Assembly: GCF_902459775.1 (NCBI RefSeq)
Contig: NZ_CABPSQ010000008.1
Location: 124,001-188,000, forward strand
Length of the DNA stretch: 64,000 nt
Origin: Pandoraea captiosa
GTDB lineage: Bacteria > Pseudomonadota > Gammaproteobacteria > Burkholderiales > Burkholderiaceae
Direction of reading: 5' to 3'
Shown here: piece by piece, positions 1 to 7,833 of the stretch
Layout: every line of letters begins with the position of its first letter
Position numbering within the stretch: the stretch's first letter is position 1
Program-made: the position numbers and the translations under genes
Notes under the pieces: model-generated
What the model saw: the letters and a program-made list of their open reading frames with translations, nothing else
The model's database searches: none
Told to the model about the DNA's origin: nothing

Positions 1-1011
1 TTCGGTGGCGCCAGTGCTCAGCGTGGCGCTTTGTGCACCACCTCGCGCGTCGTCTGCTGTCTTGTCGGTGCGGCCAGCCGATTCTTCGAGTACCGCCTGA
101 ACCAGATAGCGCGGACGTTGACGCACCTGCTGGTAAATGCGGCCGATGTACTCGCCGAGCAGGCCCATGCCGAACAGGATGACGCCGAGCAGGCAGAAGG
201 TCACGGCAAACAGCGTGAAAACCCCCTGGACTTCGGAGCCGAACAGGAAGCGTCTTGCCATCAGTACGATGAACAGCACACCGGAGGCCGCCGAAAGCGA
301 AATGCCCACGCCCGAGAGCCATTGCAGCGGCACCACGGAAAAGCCGGTGACGAGGTCGAAGTTCAGGCGAATCAGCGCGTAGAGCGAATACTTCGATTCG
401 CCCGCGAAGCGCTCTTCATGCGCGACGTCCACTTCCGTCGGATTCTGCGCGAACGTATAGGCGAGCGCGGGGATGAACGTATTGATTTCGCGGCACTGAT
501 TCACCGTATCGACGATGTGACGGCTATAGCCGCGCAGCATGCAGCCCTGATCGGTCATGCGAATGCGCGTAATGCGCTCGCGCAGACGATTCATGGCGCG
601 CGATGCATTGCGCCGGAACCATGTGTCCTGGCGGTTCATGCGCACCGTGCCAACGTAATCGTGGCCGGCGGCCAGCTGGGCAACCAGCTTGCCAATTTCT
701 TCGGGCGGATTTTGCAGGTCGGCGTCTAGCGTGATGACCCATTCGCCACGGGTGTGTTCGAAGCCCGCGAGAATGGCCATGTGCTGGCCGTAGTTGCCGT
801 TGAACAGCACGACGCGCGTCACGTCCGGGCGCGCACGGTATTGCTCGGCCAGCAGGGCGGCCGAGCGGTCGCGGCTGCCGTCGTTGACGAACACCACTTC
901 GTAGGTCACGCCCAGCTTGTCGAGCGCCGGGTATAGCCGGGCGAATAGTGCGCCGAGGCCCGCCTCCTCGTTATAAACCGGGATGACGACGGAGAGTTGT
1001 GGTCGATTCAT
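1..1011 (-). CDS. arnC: ArnC-like undecaprenyl-phosphate aminoarabinose transferase (3' end outside window)
   Basis: Family 2 glycosyltransferase predicted to move 4-deoxy-4-formamido-L-arabinose from UDP onto undecaprenyl phosphate at the inner face of the cytoplasmic membrane, a step toward aminoarabinose-modified lipid A. The N-terminus carries the GT-A start LSVVIPVYNEE, followed by FVNDGSRDRS, the DADLQNPPEE metal-binding region and a TDQGCMLRGY segment. Two hydrophobic spans lie near residues 235-300, as in ArnC. The frame is still open at base 1 after 337 codons, so the C-terminus is cut by the window edge; E. coli ArnC is about 322 residues, so little should be missing. Its ATG overlaps the arnB stop in an ATGA, implying translational coupling. 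A related GtrB-type bactoprenol glucosyltransferase is the alternative, made less likely by the arnB, arnE/F-like and arnT neighbours. Confidence 0.9.
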   Translation of the reverse strand, partial: MNRPQLSVVIPVYNEEAGLGALFARLYPALDKLGVTYEVVFVNDGSRDRSAALLAEQYRARPDVTRVVLFNGNYGQHMAILAGFEHTRGEWVITLDADLQNPPEEIGKLVAQLAAGHDYVGTVRMNRQDTWFRRNASRAMNRLRERITRIRMTDQGCMLRGYSRHIVDTVNQCREINTFIPALAYTFAQNPTEVDVAHEERFAGESKYSLYALIRLNFDLVTGFSVVPLQWLSGVGISLSAASGVLFIVLMARRFLFGSEVQGVFTLFAVTFCLLGVILFGMGLLGEYIGRIYQQVRQRPRYLVQAVLEESAGRTDKTADDARGGAQSATLSTGATE

Positions 1012-2174
1012 TTTTGATGATCAGCGCAAATGGCATTTACGGCTTCGCAGACGCGCGCAACGTCGGCATCCGTCATGGCGGGGAACAGCGGCAGCGTCAG
1101 AATGGCGCGGCCCAGGCGTTCCGTCAGCGGGAACTGGCCTTCCTTGAAGCCCAGCGCACGGTACATTGTAAACAGGTGGATCGCAGGGTAGTGGACACCG
1201 CTGCCGATGCCGCGCGCCTTCAGCTGCTCCATGAAACCTGCGCGGTCGATGGTCAGGCGCTCCAGCGGCAATTCGATCTGAAACATGTGCCAGTTCGAAT
1301 TGGTGAAATCGGCGTGCGGCAGCCCGACACCCAGCTTGACGGCTGCGCCGCCCGCGAGCGTGTCGAAGTACAGGCGCGCCAGCTCGGTGCGGCGGCGGTT
1401 GAATTCCGCCAGATGCGGCATCTGGCCCAGCCCGACGCGCGCGGCCACGTCCGTCAGGTTGTACTTGCCGCCGAGCACGTCGACATCCATGCCGTCGAGC
1501 CCAAAGCGCGTCACACCTTGCAGACGATACTTCTCGGCCAGGCGTGCTTCCTCATCGGTATTGAATACGAGCGCGCCGCCTTCGATGGACGTCAGATTCT
1601 TGTTCGGATGGAAGCTGAACGACACAAGGTCGCCGAACGAACCGATACGTTTGCCTTTCCAGCTCGAACCCATGGCCTGTGCAGCGTCTTCGACCACGCG
1701 CAGGTTGTGACGGCGCGCGATGTCGTACAGACGGTCCATATCGACCGGCAGACCCGCGAGATAGACAGGGATGATGGCCTTGGTCTTCGGCGTGATCGCC
1801 TTTTCCAGCAAGTCGAGATCGATGTTGCGCGTGGCGGGGTCGACGTCGACGAACACCGGCGTGGCGCCCACTTCGAGAATGACGTTGGACGTTGCGACCC
1901 ACGACAGCGGCGTCGTAATGACTTCGTCGCCGCCTTGCACGCCGGCGATACGCAGGCCGATCTCCAGCGTCGCCGTGCCCGAATTGAACACGCGTACGGG
2001 ACGGCCGCCGAAATATTCGGACAGGGCCTTCTCAAACGCCTGGACTTGCGGACCCGAGGTAATCCAGCCCGAGCGCAGAACTTCGGACACACCGGCGATG
2101 GTGGCGTCGTCGATGGTCGGCCGCGTGAACGGGATGAACGGTTGATTCGGTTGGGAGGTTGCCGAGTCGCTCAT
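1008..2174 (-). CDS. arnB: ArnB, UDP-4-amino-4-deoxy-L-arabinose aminotransferase
   Basis: PLP-dependent sugar aminotransferase of the DegT/DnrJ/EryC1 family, 388 residues. It transfers an amino group from glutamate to UDP-4-keto-arabinose to form UDP-Ara4N in the cytoplasm. Family signs are the opening FIPFTRPTIDD, the PLP-site segment VEDAAQAMGSSWKGK, and SFSFHPNKNLTSIEGG, which contains the expected Schiff-base lysine. HYPAIHLFTMYR and the C-terminal LPLFPAMTDADV are typical of ArnB. It overlaps arnC by 4 nt and sits 145 bp downstream of the ArnE/F-like flippase gene. WecE/PglE-type aminotransferases look similar, but the neighbours favour ArnB. Confidence 0.93.
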   Translation of the reverse strand: MSDSATSQPNQPFIPFTRPTIDDATIAGVSEVLRSGWITSGPQVQAFEKALSEYFGGRPVRVFNSGTATLEIGLRIAGVQGGDEVITTPLSWVATSNVILEVGATPVFVDVDPATRNIDLDLLEKAITPKTKAIIPVYLAGLPVDMDRLYDIARRHNLRVVEDAAQAMGSSWKGKRIGSFGDLVSFSFHPNKNLTSIEGGALVFNTDEEARLAEKYRLQGVTRFGLDGMDVDVLGGKYNLTDVAARVGLGQMPHLAEFNRRRTELARLYFDTLAGGAAVKLGVGLPHADFTNSNWHMFQIELPLERLTIDRAGFMEQLKARGIGSGVHYPAIHLFTMYRALGFKEGQFPLTERLGRAILTLPLFPAMTDADVARVCEAVNAICADHQK

Positions 2175-2319
2175 GATGTATGACTAAGCCTCAAAGTAGC
2201 TCGAATATGCAGGGGAAACACGCCGGTCCGCCCGTGGCCCGGACGCCCCACAGTCCTGAGGGTTTTCCGGTGCGGCCACGGCGAAAGCGGCGCGTTCTGC
2301 GATTGCGTCGGGCGCAGCC
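2175..2319. other. Intergenic spacer between arnE/F-like gene and arnB
   Basis: A 145-bp gap inside the otherwise tight minus-strand arn cluster. I see no convincing hairpin followed by a T-run, so the operon may read through. A secondary promoter for arnB cannot be excluded. Confidence 0.4.
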
Positions 2320-2691
2320 TTAGCTGCGCGCCAGAATATAAACACCCACCAGAATGATGCCGATGGCGACCATGCGTTGCATCGACAGCGTCTCGCCAAA
2401 CAGGTACCACGCGGCGAACGCATTCACCACATAGCCCAGCGACAGCATCGGATAGGCGATCGACACTTCCACGCGCGAGAGCGCCAGAATCCAGACGACC
2501 ACGCTGATGGCATAGCAGACGAGCCCGCCCATGATCGGTACCTGCGTGGCCAGCTTGATGCCGATCGGAACGATGTTCGCGCGCGTGAACTCAAGCGCGC
2601 CGATGGCGTTGGCGCCCGCTTTGAGCAACAACTGGGCGCATGCGTTGAGCAGCACGCCCGTGAGAATAAGGGAAAACGTGGCGAGATTCAT
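2320..2691 (-). CDS. ArnE/ArnF-like EmrE-family transporter (aminoarabinose-lipid flippase subunit)
   Basis: A 123-residue protein of the small multidrug resistance fold with four hydrophobic helices: about residues 4-25, 50-70, 76-98 and 103-122. In the arn pathway ArnE and ArnF form a heterodimer that flips undecaprenyl-phosphate-Ara4N across the inner membrane. Features shared with ArnE/F are ACAQLLLKAGANAIG near the N-terminus and AYPMLSLGYVVNAFAAW in helix 3. Only one such gene is visible in this cluster, so it may act as a homodimer or find a partner elsewhere. The start has no good Shine-Dalgarno sequence; a duplicated 10-mer lies just upstream. Function is inferred from family and context; a generic SMR/DMT exporter is the alternative. 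Confidence 0.85.
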   Translation of the reverse strand: MNLATFSLILTGVLLNACAQLLLKAGANAIGALEFTRANIVPIGIKLATQVPIMGGLVCYAISVVVWILALSRVEVSIAYPMLSLGYVVNAFAAWYLFGETLSMQRMVAIGIILVGVYILARS

Positions 2692-2692
2692 G

Positions 2693-2715
2693 GAACGTTT
2701 GTGAACGTTTGTGAA
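2693..2715. repeat. Short tandem repeat upstream of arnE/F-like gene
   Basis: The 10-mer GAACGTTTGT occurs twice in direct succession, followed by GAA, immediately 5' of the minus-strand start codon at 2691. It occupies the position where a ribosome binding site would be expected. Confidence 0.6.
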
Positions 2716-2758
2716 TAATTATGGATACCGCAAATGGTCTCGGAAAGCCCCGAGCGCG

Positions 2759-4591
2759 TTATTTTACGTTGTCTTCGGGCAGCGGTTTCGAGATCACGAC
2801 GCGACGCGCATCGCGCGCGATGATGCGCATCGGCAAATGCACCGCCTCAAGCTGCCTGAACGTGTCGGGATCGACCAGCGCAAGCGCCTTCGGATCGGCC
2901 CGCCAGCGTGCGTAGAAATCCTCGAGCGTCGGCAGCCACTTTTGCGGCTCCTGTTTCACGCCGAACTCCAGCTCGTCCGGGTGCTGCACCATGATCATCG
3001 TGTGCCCGAGGTAGTAGGGCATGGTGTGATCGAGCACGTTCACGGAGTAAAACGGCACGTTCGGCCCGAGTCGCTGCATCTCCGCCTTGACGGCCGGGAC
3101 CAGCAGCACGCCCGTACTTTGTCGGCCGAACACCTCGTGGCCCATGCCGCCAATCGTCACGAGCAGCAACATGCCGCCGGCGAAGGTCAGCAACGCGCGG
3201 CGCGCACTGTGACGGGCGACGCGCCACGCGACGAGCGTGCCGATCAATCCGGCGCCGAGCGCGAAGTAGAGCCAAACCTGAAATGCCTTGTACAACTCGT
3301 TCGGATTGCGCACGCTCCCGGCGCGTCCGGCAAAGATGGCGACCATCACGAGCGCCGCGATCAGGAACACGGCGTAGCCGGCCATGTGCACGCGCACGGT
3401 ATCGCGACGCAATTGCGCGAGATACAGGCCGAACAGCAACGCCATGGCCGGCGCGATCGGCAGCAGATACGAAATCAGCTTCGAGTGCGATGCACTGAAG
3501 AAGACGAAGATGAACGCGGACCATACCCACAGCATGACGGTGGGCGCGAACCCGTTGGGTTGCCGCGGCATGCGCAGCGTGGCGCGCACGGTGCCCGGCA
3601 AAACCGACAGCCACGGCAGAAAGCCCACGACGAACACGGGCACGAAGTACCACGGCGCGCCGTCGCGGTTATGGCCCTCCATCGCGAAGCGGCGGAAGTG
3701 CTCGTTGATGAAGAAGAAGTCGAAGAACTCCGGGTTGCGCATCTGAACGAGCACGAACCACGGGGCGGCGATCGCGAAGAACACGATCAGGCCGCTGCCC
3801 AGATAAAGGCGGCGCCACAATGCCCAGTCACGGGTGATGAGCGTGTAGAGCACGAGTACGGCGCCCGGCAGCACGACACCGACGAGCCCCTTGCTCAGCA
3901 CGGCAAGCGCCATCGCCGCCCAGCACAGCCACATCCAGCCGCGCACGGCGCCGCGCGCCAGCCCGGGTCGTTGCGCCAGCAGCAGCGCGCAGAGCGACAG
4001 TCCCATGAAGAACGACAGCCCCATGTCGAGCACGTTGAAATGCCCGAGCAGCGACCACAGCGGTGCGGCAGCCAGCGCGGCGGCGGCAAACAGGCCCACG
4101 CGCGCGTTGAACACGCGGCGCGCGGTGAAGCCGACCACCAGTACGCCCGCGAAGCCGGTGAGCGCAGTCCAGAGTCGCGCCTGCCATTCCCCCAGCCCGA
4201 ACGCGGCAAACGTCAATGCATTCATCCACGTTTGCAGCGGCGGCTTTTCGAAGTACTTGTAGCCGTTGTAGCGCGGCGTGATCCAGTCGCCGGTCGTCCA
4301 CATCTCACGTGCCATCTCGGCGTAACGGCCTTCGTCGCTCGAAATCAGATGGCGATAATCGAGCACGCCGAACCATACGAGCGCGAATGCGATGAGCAGC
4401 ATCCAGAACGCCGCCGGTGACAGCGGGTAGGCGGCGTCACCCGGCAGCGCGGGCGGCGGTGCGGCGGTGGTCGCGAAAGGTGGTGGCGTAGTCAGCGAGG
4501 TGGGCGTGGTGGGCGTGGTGGTTGCGGTCGGCGTAGTCGCGTTGAGCGGCTCGGCCGCCGACGGACCGGAAGCGAGCGGGCGGCGGCTCAC
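2759..4591 (-). CDS. arnT: ArnT-like lipid A aminoarabinose transferase (GT39 family)
   Basis: Integral membrane glycosyltransferase of 610 residues that should move Ara4N from undecaprenyl phosphate to lipid A on the periplasmic face. The GT39/ArnT signature SSDEGRYAEMAREMW is followed by ITPRYNGYKYFEKPPLQ near residues 84-120, which holds the acidic pair and substrate-loop residues. About a dozen hydrophobic segments follow, then a soluble C-terminal part after about residue 480. The N-terminal ~55 residues are a Thr/Pro/Ala-rich cytoplasmic extension (repeated TPT/TTT) with no counterpart in E. coli ArnT (about 550 residues). The start is GTG and overlaps the upstream TGA as GTGA, implying coupling. 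Ara4N modification lowers cationic peptide and polymyxin binding, and is reported to be essential in Burkholderia cenocepacia. Strict substrate assignment is inference. Confidence 0.88.
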   Translation of the reverse strand: MSRRPLASGPSAAEPLNATTPTATTTPTTPTSLTTPPPFATTAAPPPALPGDAAYPLSPAAFWMLLIAFALVWFGVLDYRHLISSDEGRYAEMAREMWTTGDWITPRYNGYKYFEKPPLQTWMNALTFAAFGLGEWQARLWTALTGFAGVLVVGFTARRVFNARVGLFAAAALAAAPLWSLLGHFNVLDMGLSFFMGLSLCALLLAQRPGLARGAVRGWMWLCWAAMALAVLSKGLVGVVLPGAVLVLYTLITRDWALWRRLYLGSGLIVFFAIAAPWFVLVQMRNPEFFDFFFINEHFRRFAMEGHNRDGAPWYFVPVFVVGFLPWLSVLPGTVRATLRMPRQPNGFAPTVMLWVWSAFIFVFFSASHSKLISYLLPIAPAMALLFGLYLAQLRRDTVRVHMAGYAVFLIAALVMVAIFAGRAGSVRNPNELYKAFQVWLYFALGAGLIGTLVAWRVARHSARRALLTFAGGMLLLVTIGGMGHEVFGRQSTGVLLVPAVKAEMQRLGPNVPFYSVNVLDHTMPYYLGHTMIMVQHPDELEFGVKQEPQKWLPTLEDFYARWRADPKALALVDPDTFRQLEAVHLPMRIIARDARRVVISKPLPEDNVK

Positions 4592-4977
4592 TCAGCCGTC
4601 CCGGTTTCGATGAGCAGGGCAAGCACGACGCGGCGTCCTTCGCTCATCAGAATGTTGTACGTACGGCAGGCCGCCTGCGTATCCATGGAGTCGACGCCGA
4701 CGCGCTGGCTGGTGAGCGCTGTGGTCAGGCGGGGGTGCGCAAAGCGCAGGCGCGCGCCGCTGCCGAAGATGACGACCTCGGGTTCGCGGGCGCGGAGCAT
4801 GTCGAAATGGGAGGCGTCGAGCGCGTCAAAACGCGATACCGGCCAGGGCGAAATCTCGCCCTCGGGCGAAATGATGACGCTATGGTCGTAGCGAACCTTG
4901 TTGACCTCGACATAGCCCGAGCCGTAGCCGGTGACCGTGTTCAATGCCGCTTGCGACGGGTCTTGATGCAGTTTCAC
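4588..4977 (-). CDS. Mth938-like (DUF498) domain protein, first gene of the arn cluster
   Basis: About 129 residues; beta/alpha fold of the Mth938/NDUFAF3-like family, whose bacterial function is not established. The body KLHQDPSQAALNTVTGYGSG, YDHSVIISPEG and VIFGSGARLRFAHPRL is characteristic, as is the late cysteine in AACRTYNILMSEGRRV. I chose the GTG at 4977 because family members start at KLHQD and an AGGGAA lies about 9 nt upstream. A longer in-frame ATG exists at 5094 (168 residues), but a TATAAT-like -10 at 5105-5110 would make that form almost leaderless. The stop overlaps the arnT GTG. In mitochondria the relative NDUFAF3 assists complex I assembly; no such role can be claimed here. 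Confidence 0.85.
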   Translation of the reverse strand: MKLHQDPSQAALNTVTGYGSGYVEVNKVRYDHSVIISPEGEISPWPVSRFDALDASHFDMLRAREPEVVIFGSGARLRFAHPRLTTALTSQRVGVDSMDTQAACRTYNILMSEGRRVVLALLIETGTAE

Positions 4978-5104
4978 TTTCGGAGATTCCCTACCCAGTG
5001 GTGGCTGAGCGTCGACAGATCGTGACGGATAACGGGCGGGCATCTTGCCTTGCGTGCCGCAAACCGTCAATGATGCATTGCCGAACTCTGTCATAATTGG
5101 CTAA

Positions 5105-5110
5105 ATTATA
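5105..5110 (-). promoter_or_regulatory. Candidate -10 element for the Mth938-arn transcript
   Basis: On the minus strand the bases read TATAAT, a perfect sigma-70 -10 hexamer. No strong -35 is found at 16-18 bp. Transcription would begin near 5098, giving a leader of about 120 nt to the preferred GTG start. Confidence 0.4.
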
Positions 5111-5224
5111 GCTTTTTGCCGTACGCAGCACGGCAAAACCGTTGCAGCGCGGCATTTTTCACTTCATCCCGCCTGTTACCGGCCTGTCCGGACCCCTGCG
5201 CCGCCCGTCAAGACCACAACCGCC

Positions 5225-6451
5225 GTGAAACCGATCCTCAAATCGCAGAAATTGCAGAATGTCTGCTACGACATTCGTGGGCCCGTGCTCGAACATGCCA
5301 AGCGCATGGAAGACGAAGGTCATCGCATCATCAAGCTCAACATCGGCAATCTGGCGCCGTTCGGTTTCGAGCCGCCTGACGAGATCGTTCAGGACATGAT
5401 CCGCAATCTGCCGAACTCGGCCGGTTATTCGGATTCGCGGGGCGTGTTCGCGGCGCGCAAGGCGATCATGCATTACTGCCAGCAAAAGCACATCAACGAC
5501 GTGCAACTTGACGACATCTATCTCGGCAACGGGGCGTCCGAGTTGATCGTGATGGCGATGCAGGCGCTGCTCAACGATGGCGACGAAGTGCTGGTTCCGG
5601 CGCCCGACTACCCGCTCTGGACGGCGGCGGTCAGCCTGTCGGGCGGCACGCCGGTGCATTACGTGTGTGACGAGCAGGCCGACTGGCAGCCCGATCTGGC
5701 CGATATCCGCAAGAAGATCACGCCGAACACGCGCGCGATCGTGGTCATCAACCCGAACAACCCGACGGGCGCACTGTACTCGGACGAACTGCTCAAGGAC
5801 ATCGTGGCGCTTGCCCGCGAGCACAAGCTCATCATTTACGCCGACGAGATCTACGACAAGATCGTGTACGACGGCGAAGTGCATACCTCGATCGGATCGC
5901 TTTCCGAAGACGTTCTGACGATCACCTTCAACGGTCTGTCCAAGAGCTACCGCGCGTGTGGTTACCGCGCGGGCTGGATGGTCGTCTCGGGCGACAAGCG
6001 CCATGCGCGCGACTATATCGAGGGGCTCAACATCCTCGCATCGATGCGTCTTTGCCCCAACGTGCCGGGGCAGTACGCCATTCAGACGGCGCTGGGCGGC
6101 TATCAGAGCATCAAGGATCTGATCGTGCCGGGCGGCCGGCTGTACGAGCAGCGCGAACTCGCGCACCGCATGCTCACCGACATCCCCGGTGTGACGTGCG
6201 TGAAGCCGAAGGCGGCGCTGTATCTGTTCCCGCGTCTGGATCCGGCGGTGTACCCCATCGCCAACGATCAGGACTTCATTCTCCAGTTGCTGCTCGAAGA
6301 GAAGGTCCTGCTGGTGCAGGGCAGTGGCTTCAACTGGATGCATCCCGACCATTTCCGCGTAGTGTTCCTGCCTCACGAGGGCGACCTGGAAGACGCCATC
6401 AGTCGCATTGCCCGCTTTCTTGACGGTTATCGCCGTCGCCACGGCACGTGA
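5225..6451 (+). CDS. alaA: AlaA-type glutamate-pyruvate aminotransferase
   Basis: PLP-dependent class I aminotransferase of 408 residues, closely resembling E. coli AlaA (YfbQ), which makes alanine from pyruvate and glutamate. The N-terminal KLQNVCYDIRGPVLEHAKRM and LNIGNLAPFGFEPPDEI match that family. INPNNPTGA lies at about 175-183, the PLP-contacting YADEIYD at 205-211, and the Schiff-base lysine is K240 in NGLSKSYRACGYRAGW. The C-terminal arginine region is DHFRVVFLP. The start is GTG; no ATG upstream keeps the family N-terminus. It lies 37 bp ahead of hom, so it may be co-transcribed with the threonine genes. Confidence 0.92.
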   Translation: MKPILKSQKLQNVCYDIRGPVLEHAKRMEDEGHRIIKLNIGNLAPFGFEPPDEIVQDMIRNLPNSAGYSDSRGVFAARKAIMHYCQQKHINDVQLDDIYLGNGASELIVMAMQALLNDGDEVLVPAPDYPLWTAAVSLSGGTPVHYVCDEQADWQPDLADIRKKITPNTRAIVVINPNNPTGALYSDELLKDIVALAREHKLIIYADEIYDKIVYDGEVHTSIGSLSEDVLTITFNGLSKSYRACGYRAGWMVVSGDKRHARDYIEGLNILASMRLCPNVPGQYAIQTALGGYQSIKDLIVPGGRLYEQRELAHRMLTDIPGVTCVKPKAALYLFPRLDPAVYPIANDQDFILQLLLEEKVLLVQGSGFNWMHPDHFRVVFLPHEGDLEDAISRIARFLDGYRRRHGT

Positions 6452-6488
6452 TGCGCGCCAACCGATTTCGACTTTTGAGTAAAACTGC

Positions 6489-7799
6489 ATGAAACCGATC
6501 AAATTGGGCCTGCTGGGCCTTGGCACGGTGGGCTACGGGGCCTTCCAGGTACTGGCTCGCAACCAGGAAGAAATTCAACGTCGTGCCGGCCGGGGTATCG
6601 AGATTACGAAGGTCGCGGTGCGTAATGTCGAACGCGCCAAGGGGCTCGTGGGCAATGCGGCCGTCGTCACCGGCGACCCGTTCGACGTCGTGAACGACCC
6701 GGACATCGACGTGGTGGTCGAGACCATCGGCGGCTACGATCTGACGAAGGAGCTGGTCCTCAAGGCGATCGAGAACGGCAAGCACGTGGTCACCGCCAAC
6801 AAGGCGTTGCTGGCCGTGTACGGCAACGAGATCTTTGCCGCGGCGCGCAAGGCGAACGTCATGGTCGCGTTCGAGGCGGCCGTCGCCGGTGGCATTCCTA
6901 TCATCAAGGCATTGCGCGAAGGTCTCACGGCCAACCGCATTCAGTGGATCGCCGGCATCATCAACGGTACGACCAACTTCATCCTGTCGGAGATGCGCGA
7001 CAAGGGCATCGACTTCGACGTGGCGCTCGCCGACGCACAGCGTCTGGGCTACGCGGAAGCCGATCCCACGTTCGATATCGAAGGCGTCGACGCCGCCCAC
7101 AAGCTCACGCTCATGAGCGCCATCGCATTCGGCGTGCCGGTGCAGTTCGATCGCGCCTATGTCGAAGGCATCACCAAGCTGGCCGCGCTCGATATCAAAT
7201 ACGCCGAAGAACTCGGCTATCGCATCAAACTGCTGGGCATTACGCGTCGCGCAGAATCCGGCATCGAGCTGCGCGTGCATCCGACGCTGATTCCGGCCAA
7301 GCGCCTCATTGCCAATGTCGAAGGTGCGATGAACGCCGTGCTGGTGCAGGGTGACGCCGTGGGCGCTACGCTCTACTACGGCAAGGGGGCGGGCGCCGAG
7401 CCGACCGCGTCGGCCGTGGTGGCCGATATCGTGGACGTGACGCGTCTGCAAACGGCCGACCCTGAGCACCGTGTGCCGCACCTGGCGTTCCAGCACGATT
7501 CGCTCTCCGACATTCCGGTCCTGCCGATCGATGAAGTCACGACCAGTTACTACCTGCGCCTGCGCGTGGTGGACCGTGCCGGCGTGATGGCGGAACTCAC
7601 GCGCATTCTGGCCGATCTGGACATTTCGATCGACGCACTCCTGCAAAAGGAATCGCGCGAGGGCGAGCACCAGACCGACATCATCATCCTGACGCATCAG
7701 ACGCTGGAAAAGCACATCAACTCGGCCATTGCAAAGATCGAAGCGATGGACACGGTGCTCTCGAAGGTCACGCGCATTCGTATGGAAGCGCTGAGCTGA
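6489..7799 (+). CDS. hom: Homoserine dehydrogenase
   Basis: Reduces aspartate semialdehyde to homoserine with NAD(P)H, the branch point to threonine and methionine. It is 436 residues, the length of the monofunctional Hom with a regulatory domain. The Rossmann motif GLLGLGTVGYGAFQ starts at about residue 8. VETIGGYDLTKELVLKAI and NKALLA follow in the nucleotide-binding domain. The catalytic segment AGIINGTTNFILSEM, then YAEADPTFDIEGVDAAHKL, marks the substrate domain. An ACT domain (YYLRLRVVDRAGVMAEL and onward, about 350-430) suggests threonine feedback inhibition. thrC follows 34 bp downstream. Confidence 0.97.
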   Translation: MKPIKLGLLGLGTVGYGAFQVLARNQEEIQRRAGRGIEITKVAVRNVERAKGLVGNAAVVTGDPFDVVNDPDIDVVVETIGGYDLTKELVLKAIENGKHVVTANKALLAVYGNEIFAAARKANVMVAFEAAVAGGIPIIKALREGLTANRIQWIAGIINGTTNFILSEMRDKGIDFDVALADAQRLGYAEADPTFDIEGVDAAHKLTLMSAIAFGVPVQFDRAYVEGITKLAALDIKYAEELGYRIKLLGITRRAESGIELRVHPTLIPAKRLIANVEGAMNAVLVQGDAVGATLYYGKGAGAEPTASAVVADIVDVTRLQTADPEHRVPHLAFQHDSLSDIPVLPIDEVTTSYYLRLRVVDRAGVMAELTRILADLDISIDALLQKESREGEHQTDIIILTHQTLEKHINSAIAKIEAMDTVLSKVTRIRMEALS

Positions 7800-7833
7800 G
7801 CCCGACGCACCGACCCGACAGGACAGGATCCAA

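Noticed and set aside
2711-4420. A 569-codon plus-strand frame opposite arnT
   Set aside because: Its translation is His/Arg/Glu-rich without domains, while arnT on the minus strand has clear motifs and membrane helices.
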